In this document: positions 43,117 to 52,170 of the stretch, one piece after another
Layout: every line of letters begins with the position of its first letter
Numbering within the stretch: position 1 is the first letter of the stretch
Assembly (NCBI GenBank): GCA_023414875.1
Contig: JAEZMV010000021.1
Coordinates: 248,001-312,000, forward strand
Source of the DNA: Bacillota bacterium
GTDB taxonomy: Bacteria; Bacillota; Clostridia; Lachnospirales; Lachnospiraceae
DNA: 64,000 nucleotides
Reading direction: 5' to 3'
Notes under the pieces: generated by a model
What the model was told of the DNA's origin: nothing
Databases searched by the model: none
The model's input: the letters and a program-made list of their open reading frames with translations, nothing else
Translations under genes and position numbers: made by a program

Positions 43117-43752
43117 TTATATCCTTTCTCTTGATTTTTCGTTATCCATTAGTGCGTGCTTTAGATATAAAATCATTTGATTCATCTGACTGTCTAATTT
43201 TATCTTATCTGTTCCATGATTAATTACGTTGATCTCCACTCCATCTAAAAAGGTTATAAGAAATGATGATATCTCATCCGGTGGAAAGATAGGTGTAAAT
43301 TCATTTCTCTCTATCCCCTTATTTATTAAAATTGTCAAACACTCTAACGTATTGGCAAATCGTTGATTCAGTAAATTCTGTACCTTAGCATTTCGCTTAC
43401 TAGTCATAAAATATTCAAATATCACAGGCTCTATCCCGTTTTGTATATATTCTAGCATATTTTTTATTTCCTCTGTCAGTTCTAAGATTGCATCCCAGAT
43501 AGTTCTACCATTCATACTAAGATTATGCACCATAGAAATGAGATTGTTATCGTTTGCTTTCATAATTTCTAAAAATGCTTCCTCCGGACTAGAAAAGTAT
43601 AAATATACTCCGCCTCGGCTAAGACCGGATTCGTCTATTATATCTTTCATCGTAGTTAATTCATAACCCTTTTGTATAAACGCCCTTTTTGCAGCATTTA
43701 AGATTTGTTCTTTTTTTTGTTGCTTATAAATATCTGAAACCTTTGGTGACAT
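43117..43752 (-). CDS. TetR-family regulator of the hydrolase operon
   Basis: A 211-residue regulator with a helix-turn-helix at about residues 9-60 (KKEQILNAAKRAFIQKGYE, IIDESGLSRGGVYLYFSS) and a helical ligand domain of the TetR_C type. GGAGGG before MSPKVSDIY decides the start. A consensus promoter with 17-bp spacer lies about 60 bases upstream, with a large inverted repeat over it, so autorepression is likely. The hydrolase gene follows by 14 bases. Confidence 0.92.
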   Translation of the reverse strand: MSPKVSDIYKQQKKEQILNAAKRAFIQKGYELTTMKDIIDESGLSRGGVYLYFSSPEEAFLEIMKANDNNLISMVHNLSMNGRTIWDAILELTEEIKNMLEYIQNGIEPVIFEYFMTSKRNAKVQNLLNQRFANTLECLTILINKGIERNEFTPIFPPDEISSFLITFLDGVEINVINHGTDKIKLDSQMNQMILYLKHALMDNEKSRERI

Positions 43753-43789
43753 ATTCTTAACCCTCCTGTCATTGTTTGAAACAAATAAT

Positions 43790-43839
43790 AATGACACACG
43801 TGTCATTATTATTATAAGCGACACGTGTGTCATTGTCAA
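43790..43839 (-). promoter_or_regulatory. Consensus promoter with TetR operator pair
   Basis: On the minus strand TTGACA (43834-43839), 17 bp, TATAAT (43811-43816), a perfect sigma-A match. Perfect 15-bp arms AATGACACACGTGTC (43790-43804) and GACACGTGTGTCATT (43820-43834) cover the spacer and the start region. Each arm contains the palindrome ACACGTGT, so two dimers may bind. Confidence 0.85.
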
Positions 43840-43872
43840 TAGATTATGTTCTACACGACTGCTAGTGTAATT

Positions 43873-43922
43873 TAAAAACCGCTACACGATTCTAGTGAAG
43901 TTTTCACTGTTGTCATGTAGCA
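43873..43922 (-). terminator. Terminator of the chemotaxis receptor gene
   Basis: On the minus strand GCTACATGA pairs with TCGTGTAGC, with an inner perfect stem AGTGAA-AAC-TTCACT, then GGTTTTTAAA. Confidence 0.75.
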
Positions 43923-43961
43923 GCTAATATCAATTATTATCCATTGTATTAAGCATTAATG

Positions 43962-46016
43962 TTATTCACTTTTAAATTTGTCTGCTATCTCCTTAATTAA
44001 TGCTGCATTATTTCTATTTTGCTGAGCGATCCTATTAATATCATCCGCTGTTGAGGTAGTCCGTTCATTTTTATTAACTATTTCATCCACTCCGGCTGCA
44101 TTATCATTGGAGGCCATGCTTACATTGCCAATCTGTTCCTTGATATTTGAAACGGAATGTATGAATTCAACAGTTTTATTATCAATTTCATGAATAGCGG
44201 ATTGAATTGTTTCCACCGAAGTACCATATCCTTTTGCCATTTCTACAAAGTTTTCAAACTTAGCTGCTACGTCCTCTTCCATAAACTGCATGATATCATT
44301 GAAGCACTCTCTTACCATTTCTATGCTGCGGTTTGATTCTTCAACAAGATGTTGAATTTCTGAAGCTGTACGCGAGGAGCTGTTTGCCAGTTTGCCGATT
44401 TCACCAGCAACCACCGTAAAACCCCTACCTGCTTCACCGGCTCTCGCTGCCTCAATTGATGCATTTAAGGATAGAAGGTTCGTTTGTGCTGTAATGTCAA
44501 GGATCTGATTGGCCATCTCATTGATTTTCATAAGGGAATGAAGTTTATCGATGGCTATTTCGATTTCTTGCTTTGTTTTATTAATTCTGTCAACACTTGT
44601 GGTAAGCGTTTTCTCTGCAATATTGCGCATATCAGTAGATGTCTCAAGCAATTTCTCGCTCCTATCATTACCATCTTTTACTTTCTCTTCAATCATTTCT
44701 ACCATCTTAGAAATATGAATAATTTCCTGACTTACTGCCTCAATAGAGGAGTTTGTGCTTATGATACTTGCTGATAGTTCCTCTGTGGTTGCTGCATTAT
44801 CCTCTACACACTCCATAAGAATTTCCGAAGAATCACTTATGGCATATGAGCTGTCCGTTAAGGAAGTCGAGCATGTATTTAATGTTCCGGCTACATCGCG
44901 GAAAGTTGTTGCCAGAGTATCAATGGCACATGCAATCTGTCCTACCTCGTTCCTGTGTTTTGAATATTTTATAATACTGCTGCTTTGTTTTAAATTCAAA
45001 TCCTTTAGCTTATTAATCTCATGCTCAACAATACCTAAAGGCTTCGTGCTAATTCTTATTACGATAAAAGAAATCAATGAAATCAGAAAAATTGATATCA
45101 GAGAAATAATTCCAAGAACCATCTTATTGGAGTTCGCCTGAGCATAAATTTTCGACTCGCTGTCACTTAAAACAATTGCCCATCCTCGCTCCGGCATATA
45201 CTTATATACAGCAAGATATTTCTTACCATCCGCTCCGACATATTCAATTGTATCCATGTTCAACTCAGGCTTCTCAGTTACTTTATTTATTACAGAAAGA
45301 AGCATCGGATCCTCTATCTTTGTAGCCATCAACTCTTCATTATCATCAAATATGTAATCGCCTGTATTGACATTGATTAAGGTATACTTGGCATTCTCTA
45401 GTCCTTTGATTGTAAGCTCGTCAAGAATCACCTTTAAATTTGATGCCAAAGTAGCACCGCCAACGTAGCCAAGAGGTGTTTTCCCATCACTGTCGTAAAT
45501 CGGACAGTACATAGACAAAGTCAATTGCTTTGATGCCGGAGATACAAGAATTCCAGTATTATATAGCCCTTTTGCCGAAAGCATACTATTTTGCAGAGCC
45601 TTAAGAGGATCACCCTCCCTGGTAGTAATTCCTACAACATCCTTATTCGAATGCGCAATAATGTGGGAGTTCCACTCAGCTAGATAGATACCTTCCCAAC
45701 TCTTTAAGTCCGCAAAATACTTCTCAGTATACGTCTGAGCAGTCGTCTGTAATTCCGTATTATCAATCGCTTTCAGATACTCTTTCAAATCTCTTGCTTT
45801 ACCGAATGCCTGGAGTATAGACTCAGAGCTTTCAATATAGTTTTCAATAATGAGACTCTTCGCTTCCAACGATGTGATCATAGTATCAACAGCAGTACTA
45901 CGCATAACCTTTGACATGTTATTATTTGATGTACTAAACAGTACTCCCGTGCATGTAATCACAATTATTGTGATAGCAATGGTTATCCCTGTACTTAACT
46001 TAAAATTCTTAAACAT
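43962..46016 (-). CDS. Methyl-accepting chemotaxis protein with dCache sensor
   Basis: A 684-residue receptor. Membrane helices at about 9-30 and 295-320 bracket an extracellular double-Cache domain (WEGIYLAEWNSHIIAHSNKD, YTLINVNTGDYIFDD, GWAIVLSDSE), a ligand-binding fold for amino acids or other small molecules. HAMP follows, then the signalling hairpin with the conserved tip EAARAGEAGRGFTVVAGEIG. It couples to CheW/CheA. The start at MFKNFKLS has a G-rich site upstream. A monocistronic gene with its own terminator. Confidence 0.93.
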   Translation of the reverse strand: MFKNFKLSTGITIAITIIVITCTGVLFSTSNNNMSKVMRSTAVDTMITSLEAKSLIIENYIESSESILQAFGKARDLKEYLKAIDNTELQTTAQTYTEKYFADLKSWEGIYLAEWNSHIIAHSNKDVVGITTREGDPLKALQNSMLSAKGLYNTGILVSPASKQLTLSMYCPIYDSDGKTPLGYVGGATLASNLKVILDELTIKGLENAKYTLINVNTGDYIFDDNEELMATKIEDPMLLSVINKVTEKPELNMDTIEYVGADGKKYLAVYKYMPERGWAIVLSDSESKIYAQANSNKMVLGIISLISIFLISLISFIVIRISTKPLGIVEHEINKLKDLNLKQSSSIIKYSKHRNEVGQIACAIDTLATTFRDVAGTLNTCSTSLTDSSYAISDSSEILMECVEDNAATTEELSASIISTNSSIEAVSQEIIHISKMVEMIEEKVKDGNDRSEKLLETSTDMRNIAEKTLTTSVDRINKTKQEIEIAIDKLHSLMKINEMANQILDITAQTNLLSLNASIEAARAGEAGRGFTVVAGEIGKLANSSSRTASEIQHLVEESNRSIEMVRECFNDIMQFMEEDVAAKFENFVEMAKGYGTSVETIQSAIHEIDNKTVEFIHSVSNIKEQIGNVSMASNDNAAGVDEIVNKNERTTSTADDINRIAQQNRNNAALIKEIADKFKSE

Positions 46017-46510
46017 ATCTCCAACCCCCCCATTGAATAGAATCATGTGTCTAAAAACCATTATAGAATCTTCGCTATCATAAATTCCGCAACAATCTTA
46101 TAAAAGGTCGTCACCTACTTTCTCTATCATCTAAAGCGTTAAGATAACTTTAACAATTTATTACAACTCCTTATGATACAAAAATAGAACCATTCAAATA
46201 TACAGATACCAGATCCATGTAGAAACAATAGAATACTATGAGAAAATGTCAGATTTGCTTAGCATAATTTACTAATTTTTTGTAAATTTGTTAAATTATA
46301 TATATTTTATATGACTATTATATCCTTTATTGTCATTTTCGTCAACATCTCTACATAGTAAATTCCTTAAAAAAGTATCTTTTGTTCCTGTTTATTCCAA
46401 ATAAGGCTGGTAACCAATATGTTAAACCTTGTATCCAGGCCAGAGATAAAACAAAGAGTCTGTATCCTGCCAGGAAGGCTTTATTTCATAGAATGAACTT
46501 TCCCAGGAGA
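46017..46510. other. Intergenic region without visible gene
   Basis: About 490 bases of AT-rich DNA between the chemotaxis receptor gene and the rpsR terminator. No reading frame with a ribosome binding site, RNA gene or clear repeat was seen. Confidence 0.6.
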
Positions 46511-46543
46511 TAAAAAACCGCCATATCTGATGATATGACGGTT
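46511..46543 (-). terminator. Terminator of the rpsF-ssb-rpsR operon
   Basis: On the minus strand AACCGTCATATC-ATCA-GATATGGCGGTT is a stem with one G-T pair, followed by TTTTTTA. Confidence 0.85.
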
Positions 46544-46571
46544 ATCATTTACTTAAATATTTAGTTTACTA

Positions 46572-46609
46572 GGTTTAATCCATTGTGTAAGGCATTAAAG
46601 CAATATGTC
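46572..46609 (-). repeat. Second copy of the rpsR 3' end
   Basis: This 38-base stretch matches 46627-46664, the end of rpsR and its stop codon, at 35 of 38 positions, 55 bases downstream. Read in the same frame it encodes RHIALMPYTMD and a stop, identical to S18; within the coding part (46579-46609) the differences are synonymous (CCA/CCT, GAC/GAT). Confidence 0.85.
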
Positions 46610-46629
46610 GAGACATATTGTTCAATGGC

Positions 46630-46902
46630 TTAGTCCATTGTGTATGGCATTAAAGCAATATGTCTTGATCTCTTAACAGCTACTGTTAAAGCTCTCTGAT
46701 GCTTTGCACAGTTACCGGTAATTCTTCTGGGGAGAATTTTACCTCTCTCAGATACATATCTCTTTAACTTATTGATGTCTTTATAATCAATTCCTGTGTG
46801 ATTCTTATCAGCACAGAATACGCATACTTTCTTTCTTCTGCGTCCGAAGGATTTTCTCTTCATCGGAGAATCGCCTTTATCATCTTTTCTATTGAATGGC
46901 AT
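46630..46902 (-). CDS. rpsR: 30S ribosomal protein S18
   Basis: A 90-residue S18: a basic N terminus, then FCADKNHTGIDYKDINKLKR, RGKILPRRITGNCAKHQRAL and RSRHIALMPYTMD, the standard sequence. It binds S6 in the platform of the 30S subunit. It is the last gene of the rpsF-ssb-rpsR operon. AAGGAGGTC precedes the start. The N terminus is longer by about ten residues than the minimal family, and its 3' end is partly duplicated just downstream. Confidence 0.97.
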   Translation of the reverse strand: MPFNRKDDKGDSPMKRKSFGRRRKKVCVFCADKNHTGIDYKDINKLKRYVSERGKILPRRITGNCAKHQRALTVAVKRSRHIALMPYTMD

Positions 46903-46951
46903 GTCATGACCTCCTTATCCGAAATAAATTATATATTATATAATTCTAATT

Positions 46952-47404
46952 CTAGTTAAATGGTAATTCTTCGTCAATACCGTCCGGGATGTTCATAAAT
47001 CCATCCCCCATTGCTGAGCTGGGCTCCGGTCTGAATTCTTTTTGGAATCCACCCTGTTGAAAACCTGAGTCTCCGTTATTACCCTTACTTTCAGCAAATT
47101 CTATTTCTTCTGCTACCACATCGGTCGTGTAAACCTTTTGTCCGTCCTTATTGGTATAACTACCTGTTTGAATTCTTCCGACAACAACCATCTTCATGCC
47201 CTGCTTAAAATACTTTTCAACGAATTCTGCCTGCTTGCCAAAAGCAACGCAACCAATAAAATCCGCATCCTGTGTATCGCCGGCTCTCTTAAATCTGCGG
47301 TCTACCGCCAAAGTAAATCTCGCAACTGCTGTGGAATTCTCTCCCTGTGAGTATCTCACCTCAGGATCTCTGGTCAAACGACCCATTAATATAGCTTTAT
47401 TCAT
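46952..47404 (-). CDS. ssb: Single-stranded DNA-binding protein
   Basis: A 150-residue SSB: OB-fold MNKAILMGRLTRDPEVRYSQ, FTLAVDRRFKR, DFIGCVAFGKQAEFVEKYF and VVVGRIQTGSYTN. A short Gly/Gln linker leads to the acidic tail ending DGIDEELPFN, the binding site for replication and repair partners. Operon with rpsF (47 bases upstream) and rpsR (49 bases downstream), as in most bacteria. GGGAGG precedes the start. Confidence 0.97.
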   Translation of the reverse strand: MNKAILMGRLTRDPEVRYSQGENSTAVARFTLAVDRRFKRAGDTQDADFIGCVAFGKQAEFVEKYFKQGMKMVVVGRIQTGSYTNKDGQKVYTTDVVAEEIEFAESKGNNGDSGFQQGGFQKEFRPEPSSAMGDGFMNIPDGIDEELPFN

Positions 47405-47451
47405 AAGTTAATACCTCCCATAATAGGTTTGCCTTAGGGTAGTATAATTAA

Positions 47452-47739
47452 TTAAGCATCTTTTCTGATGCACAAATATCTGATTACATTTTCCATAATA
47501 CGAATTCTCTGCTCGATTTCGTTCGGAACTGTAGAATCAGATTCGAATTGGATGAAATAGTAATAGCCTTCTTTCATTTTCTGAATTTCATAAGCTAATC
47601 TTTTCTTTCCCCAGTCATCAACATTAGTAACTGTTCCACCGAATCTGGTAACAAGTTCTTTTGCTGCTTCTAATGTAGCTAATCTGGTTTCATCCTCGAT
47701 TTTTGCATTTACAACTAAGGCTAATTCATATTGATTCAT
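47452..47739 (-). CDS. rpsF: 30S ribosomal protein S6
   Basis: A 95-residue S6 with MNQYELALVVNAKIEDE, VTNVDDWGKKRLAYEIQKM and GYYYFIQFESD, the conserved ferredoxin-like fold that pairs with S18. First gene of the operon. AGGAGG lies before the start after a leader that may carry the S6:S18 autoregulatory element, but I could not recognise its fold. Normal length. Confidence 0.97.
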   Translation of the reverse strand: MNQYELALVVNAKIEDETRLATLEAAKELVTRFGGTVTNVDDWGKKRLAYEIQKMKEGYYYFIQFESDSTVPNEIEQRIRIMENVIRYLCIRKDA

Positions 47740-47941
47740 AGTTGTTTAGCACCTCCTTCTGGTCTCTGGCCCTTTTCTAATGCTATTTGATTGACGAAGA
47801 ATCAAAATCACATTTAAAGAGCAAGGAAATTTTAGTATAACATATCACAATTAACTATGATATCATACGTATGCAAATAATACAACCTATAATTTTACTA
47901 ATAAAACATTTTTTTGATGGCAAATTTAGATAGAACTACTG

Positions 47942-48463
47942 TTATTCGTATAAACTACTGTAATCTGCCAACCTCTTTTGCAATAAACTAAGGATATCCT
48001 CCGGTTCCATATCTTTTGCCATTTCTACCGAAATTGTTACTGGAGGCAGATTCATATTAAGGTTTCTTTTTGCCATTCTGCGTTTTATACTACTGAGCTT
48101 GGAAAGAAAGCCTTCAATATTCTTCGGTATTACAGCGATTACCTTCTTGTTATATATAGTGATAATTAAAAATTCTTTAATATCGTCAAAGGAAATAAAA
48201 CCTGCTCCGCTAATCGAGGAATTATCTACAATACCCTCTCTGGTTATCGTAAGTAGCTTTTTCACCTGTACTGCTTTCATAAAAGAAATAATAAATCCTA
48301 TAAACAAAACAATAAGTGAAACTAATCCTGGAAGCCAGAAGTTTAGCTTATGCTTACTGAATCCATATACAGTTGTTGCAAATGCTGCGATCAGCATAAA
48401 AAAATTAGCAAGCATAATCACAAATGCCTTATAATTCATCTCTTCAATAATAATATCCCCCAT
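47942..48463 (-). CDS. Small membrane protein with PH-like domain (STM3941-like)
   Basis: A 173-residue protein. Two membrane helices at about residues 12-33 and 42-65, then a beta-rich segment (KKLLTITREGIVDNSS, FISFDDIKEFLIITIYNKK) and a helical end. The layout is that of small PH-like membrane proteins such as the STM3941 family; I am not certain of the family. GGGGG precedes the start. It is divergent from the padR gene. Confidence 0.55.
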   Translation of the reverse strand: MGDIIIEEMNYKAFVIMLANFFMLIAAFATTVYGFSKHKLNFWLPGLVSLIVLFIGFIISFMKAVQVKKLLTITREGIVDNSSISGAGFISFDDIKEFLIITIYNKKVIAVIPKNIEGFLSKLSSIKRRMAKRNLNMNLPPVTISVEMAKDMEPEDILSLLQKRLADYSSLYE

Positions 48464-48576
48464 AGAGTGCCCCCTTTAGCTCATCTAAGATTAGTTCAAT
48501 TGTATCTGTTTCCAATTTTTTTTGCAAGAATTAATTCATTAATTTCCCAGTTTTGAAAATTTTTTCAAAAAAGTAC

Positions 48577-48621
48577 TTTACCTGTCGTAGTAGTTGTGCT
48601 ATACTACAATTACTACGACAG
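48577..48621 (+). promoter_or_regulatory. Promoter and operator of the PadR gene
   Basis: TTTACC (48577-48582), 17 bp, TATACT (48600-48605). An inverted repeat CTGTCGTAGTA / TACTACGACAG (48582-48592 / 48611-48621) brackets the -10, as expected for PadR autorepression. Confidence 0.75.
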
Positions 48622-48685
48622 ATGAAGTAGTTCTGTAGATGATATGCGCGCTCATCTATCAGAGTGATATCAAGGAGGGATCTTA

Positions 48686-49018
48686 TTGATCAGCAGCGAT
48701 GTAATCCGGGGGTATAATGATACAATTATCCTATATCTTCTCCTTGAGGGAGAATCCTATGGATATGAAATATCAAAAAACATTAAGGAGCTGTCCGGAG
48801 AGAAATATATCATGAAAGAAACCACTCTCTATTCTGCATTTAACCGACTTGAAAGTAATGGGTTTATTGAATCCTTTTATGGGGATGAGAGCTTTGGAAA
48901 AAGACGTACCTATTACAGGATAACACCAAAGGGTCTGGATTATTATAAGGAAAAATGCGAAGAGTGGGAATTAACCAAGGATGTTATTAATCGATTTATT
49001 AAGGAGTGGAATGTGTAA
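48686..49018 (+). CDS. PadR-family transcription regulator
   Basis: A 110-residue PadR: DTIILYLLLEGESYGYEISK, the winged helix with ETTLYSAFNRLESNGFIES and GKRRTYYRITPKGLDYYKEK, and a short C-terminal dimerisation helix. The start codon is TTG with AAGGAGGG upstream. Its stop TAA overlaps the ATG of the next gene by one base, the common pairing of PadR with a HAAS-domain membrane protein. A palindrome covers its promoter. Confidence 0.92.
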   Translation: MISSDVIRGYNDTIILYLLLEGESYGYEISKNIKELSGEKYIMKETTLYSAFNRLESNGFIESFYGDESFGKRRTYYRITPKGLDYYKEKCEEWELTKDVINRFIKEWNV

Positions 49019-49989
49019 TGGATACCATCAAAAGTTATTTGGATAATATGTTTGCCGGTTTACCAAAGACCGCAAGAGTAAACGATTTAAAGAACAATAT
49101 CCTATCTAATATGGAGGATAAGTACAACGAATTAAAAAGTCAGGGCAAATCAGAGAACGAAGCAATCGGTATCGTAATTTCTGAATTTGGCAATATTGAT
49201 GAGTTAGTAAATGAATTAGGGATACGCAAGGATGCTACAGATAACTCCCAACCACTAGTAACCGGGGAGGAAGTTGAAGCTTATTTATCGATGAAAAAGA
49301 AGATGAGCCTGCAAATCGGTTTCGGTGTATTTCTATGTATATTAGCACCGGCAGTTTTCCTGTTAATCACCGGTTTATTGGATCACGGAATGATACATGT
49401 TCACTTCAATAGCGACTCAAATGGAATTCCGGGGTTAATAGTGCTCTTTATATTAGTTACAATTGGAGTCGCAATCTTCATTTATTCCGCAATGAATTTT
49501 GAACGTTTCAAATACATGGAAGATGGTGTGCTATTACCCTCTGCTATCGAGAATGATTTGAAGCAAAGATATGATCGGTATACACCAAAATTTTATTTTT
49601 ACCTCACCATCGGCATCTGTTTAATTATATTATCGCCAATTTCTATCTTTGTAACTTCACTCATTGATGATGATTTTTCAATATTTGGCGTAGTGATTTT
49701 GCTGGTCATCGTAGCGATTTCAGTTTTCCTTTTTATTGTGACCGGAGCAACCAGGGAAGGGATAGAACATTTACTTAAAATTGGGGATTATGTTCCAAAG
49801 AAAAAGAAAGAGAATAAAGTGATTGGAGCGGTAGCTTCTATCGTATGGCCTTTGGCAACCCTTATCTTTTTATTCAGTGGCCTTGTGTTTCATAATTGGT
49901 ATATTATATGGATTGTATTCCCTATTACCGGTATTCTTTTTGGAATGTTCAGTGCTGCTTACAGTATCCTTACTCAGAAAAACGAATAA
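49018..49989 (+). CDS. HAAS/permease-prefix-domain membrane protein
   Basis: A 323-residue protein. Residues 1-75 are the HAAS (DUF1700-like) signalling domain: SYLDNMFAGLPKTARVNDLK and EAIGIVISEFGNIDELVNEL. Six or so membrane helices follow (about 97-120, 138-160, 195-215, 225-245, 270-290, 295-315). It is co-translated with PadR. Such proteins are thought to be PadR-regulated stress or cell-surface modulators; the function is not proven. Confidence 0.82.
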   Translation: MDTIKSYLDNMFAGLPKTARVNDLKNNILSNMEDKYNELKSQGKSENEAIGIVISEFGNIDELVNELGIRKDATDNSQPLVTGEEVEAYLSMKKKMSLQIGFGVFLCILAPAVFLLITGLLDHGMIHVHFNSDSNGIPGLIVLFILVTIGVAIFIYSAMNFERFKYMEDGVLLPSAIENDLKQRYDRYTPKFYFYLTIGICLIILSPISIFVTSLIDDDFSIFGVVILLVIVAISVFLFIVTGATREGIEHLLKIGDYVPKKKKENKVIGAVASIVWPLATLIFLFSGLVFHNWYIIWIVFPITGILFGMFSAAYSILTQKNE

Positions 49990-49998
49990 TCGAAGCTT

Positions 49999-50060
49999 AT
50001 GCGCCTGTGCAAGCGCTGACTATGATTTAACAGTCAGCTGCTAACAGGCGTATTTTTATT
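49999..50060 (+). terminator. Terminator of the padR operon
   Basis: ATGCGCCTGTG pairs with AACAGGCGTAT around an inner stem GCTGACT / AGTCAGC, then TTTTTATT. Confidence 0.8.
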
Positions 50061-50191
50061 ATACTAAGCTTCAAGTGTCAAGGTCTACTACTAACTTTCA
50101 GCAATCTCGTTTTATTATTTACATAAATTTATTCCTATAATTGTCTATGCAATACACTAATGAATGTTTTATTATAATCCTTTAAAAGTGT

Positions 50192-50236
50192 GCATAATAG
50201 CGAGCTTCAACCTTAAAATAAAGATCAGAGCTCGCT
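50192..50236 (-). terminator. Possible terminator of the ABC-2 transporter operon
   Basis: GCGAGCT (50200-50206) pairs with AGCTCGC (50229-50235). The minus strand continues TATTAT, so the U-tract is weak. Confidence 0.4.
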
Positions 50237-50248
50237 TTGAAAGATTTC

Positions 50249-51013
50249 TTATAATTTTTTCTTATTAAACAATCGAACAGCTACGAGGATACATCCTATC
50301 GAAAAGATAACCGTAATTACCAGTGCAGCAATCAGATCCTTACTATCCTTCGTACCCGTAAGAAGAGTCATATTATCTGATGCCAGCGCAATCGGGTTAA
50401 ACCGGTGGGTATTAGGGATGATATCCATGATAAGCATCGTTGCAAGTATAATCGCAGTTAAGATTAAGCCACCAAAATTACCTGGTGCAATAGTACTCGA
50501 TAAGAAAATCAGTGCTAGCACAAATAAACCAAAAATCCATAAACAGAATAAGGAAAAAAACAGATTACTGACGTTAGTCTCCTTATACAAATACTCGGTA
50601 TATCCATAGGTAGTTAACACCGCAAGAAGATAACCAACGGTCCATAACAATATTCCGGCTATATACTTTGATAAAATAACAGTCGCTCTCGGTAAACCCT
50701 TTGCTAGGATATTTACTAAGGTACCCCGGGATAATTCATTGGAAAGCGTACCTCCAAAGACTAGTATCAAAACCAAAATACCCATTTGCGTAAAATTCTT
50801 AAAAAACTGTGCATAAGCATCCATTACGGTTGGTTCCGGTATCGTAATGACCATTCCTTCTACCTTCATTCCGGACAGGATATCCGGTAAAAGCTTTGCT
50901 AATATAGGGCTCATCATACCAAATAGAAAGAATACGGATAATATAATTAACCACTTAAAGGTACGAAGCTGTTCTAACAGCTCCTTTTTCAAAAATGCGT
51001 AAAATCCTTTCAT
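50249..51013 (-). CDS. ABC-2 type transporter permease
   Basis: A 254-residue membrane protein with six helices. The N terminus FLKKELLEQLRTFKWLIILS is typical of ABC-2 permeases, with an outside loop at about 45-65, and LSRGTLVNILAKGLPRATVI marks the inner coupling region. Its ATG overlaps the stop of the ATPase gene by four bases. The substrate is unknown; such transporters often handle peptides, drugs or membrane stress. Confidence 0.88.
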   Translation of the reverse strand: MKGFYAFLKKELLEQLRTFKWLIILSVFFLFGMMSPILAKLLPDILSGMKVEGMVITIPEPTVMDAYAQFFKNFTQMGILVLILVFGGTLSNELSRGTLVNILAKGLPRATVILSKYIAGILLWTVGYLLAVLTTYGYTEYLYKETNVSNLFFSLFCLWIFGLFVLALIFLSSTIAPGNFGGLILTAIILATMLIMDIIPNTHRFNPIALASDNMTLLTGTKDSKDLIAALVITVIFSIGCILVAVRLFNKKKL

Positions 51014-51927
51014 CCTACCACCTCCAAAAACACATTTTCTAAGGAAGGTTCCAGGATTTCATATCGTATTAGAGGTACTCTCTCCTTCACCAGGTAAGCT
51101 AGAATTTCTGTGCTATACTGCTCGGAATTGACCAGCTGTATATCAATTTTATTCGAAATAGCACTGGTACCTGATACAAATGGAAGCTTACTGATTCCAT
51201 GTTCTAACTCATTAATATTAACTCTGGCTGCCACTTCTATTTGAAGTGTATCTTTGCGATAATGTTCTTTAATATCAGCAACAGTTCCCTGCAAAACCAG
51301 CTTTCCCTTCTCCAATACTCCGATACTGTCACAGATTCGCTCCACATCAGATAATATATGTGTTGAAAATACTATGGTAGTTCTTTCTTTCGCGAGTGAC
51401 AGGATATCCAGAATCTCCTTTCTTCCGACCGGATCCAGTGCTGAAGTCGGCTCATCACAGATTAACAGCTTTGGTTCATTTAATAGGGCCTGCGCAATTC
51501 CGAGTCTCTGCTTCATACCACGGGAGAAGCCGCGGATTTTACGATTGGCCCCCTCAAGTCCTACTAGCTCTAATAATTCCATCGATCTGCTTTTAATAAT
51601 CTCCTGCTTTAATCCGGTCACTTCTCCACACAGTCTCAAATACTCCTTTGGTGTCATATAACTATAGAATTCCGGAACATCCGGCAGATAACCAATATTT
51701 CGATTTGTCTTACTATTTCCGTAGGTAACCTTCTCTCCACATACATGTATTTCACCATGATCCTGTGCTAAAAATCCTAGTATCATCTTCATGGTTGTGG
51801 TCTTGCCAGCTCCATTCTTCCCAATAAACCCGAATACCGAGTGCTCAGGAACCTGGAAGTATAGATCTTTAATTACCTCCATTTTTCCAAAGCTTTTTGA
51901 TACATGATCAATTTCTAATACGGTCAT
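51010..51927 (-). CDS. ABC transporter ATP-binding protein
   Basis: A 305-residue ATPase: Walker A FGFIGKNGAGKTTTMKMI, signature FSRGMKQRLGIAQAL, Walker B LLICDEPTSALDPVGR, and the switch His in STHILSD. The C-terminal 80 residues are the extra domain of the drug and antimicrobial-peptide exporter group. The start at MTVLEIDHV has GGGG upstream. Its 5' end overlaps the PLD-N gene by four bases and its 3' end overlaps the permease gene. Confidence 0.93.
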   Translation of the reverse strand: MTVLEIDHVSKSFGKMEVIKDLYFQVPEHSVFGFIGKNGAGKTTTMKMILGFLAQDHGEIHVCGEKVTYGNSKTNRNIGYLPDVPEFYSYMTPKEYLRLCGEVTGLKQEIIKSRSMELLELVGLEGANRKIRGFSRGMKQRLGIAQALLNEPKLLICDEPTSALDPVGRKEILDILSLAKERTTIVFSTHILSDVERICDSIGVLEKGKLVLQGTVADIKEHYRKDTLQIEVAARVNINELEHGISKLPFVSGTSAISNKIDIQLVNSEQYSTEILAYLVKERVPLIRYEILEPSLENVFLEVVG

Positions 51928-52127
51928 TCTTCTTCCCCTCTGCCCAAAGTGAAATATAGAATTGGACCAATGATTTGAAAAAATACTACAATAAGGATCC
52001 ATAATACCTTGTTTCCAAAGCGAAAAGATTTGTGGCGAAGTACATGTATTAAAGCTATAATCACCAAAATCATTTCAATTAAAAAAATTGGCAACAGAAT
52101 CGGTAAATACTCCATTAAATTTTCCAT
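51924..52127 (-). CDS. PLD nuclease N-terminal domain membrane protein
   Basis: A 67-residue protein of two membrane helices (about 8-30 and 40-60) with the PLDc_N motif RFGNKVLWILIVVFFQIIGP and YFTLGRGEE. This short family is often found with ABC-2 transporters, and here its stop overlaps the ATPase start. It may assist the transporter. GGAGGA precedes the start. Confidence 0.85.
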   Translation of the reverse strand: MENLMEYLPILLPIFLIEMILVIIALIHVLRHKSFRFGNKVLWILIVVFFQIIGPILYFTLGRGEEE

Positions 52128-52170
52128 ACTCTTATCCTCCTACTTGCCGCTCTGCGGCTATAATAATCGT

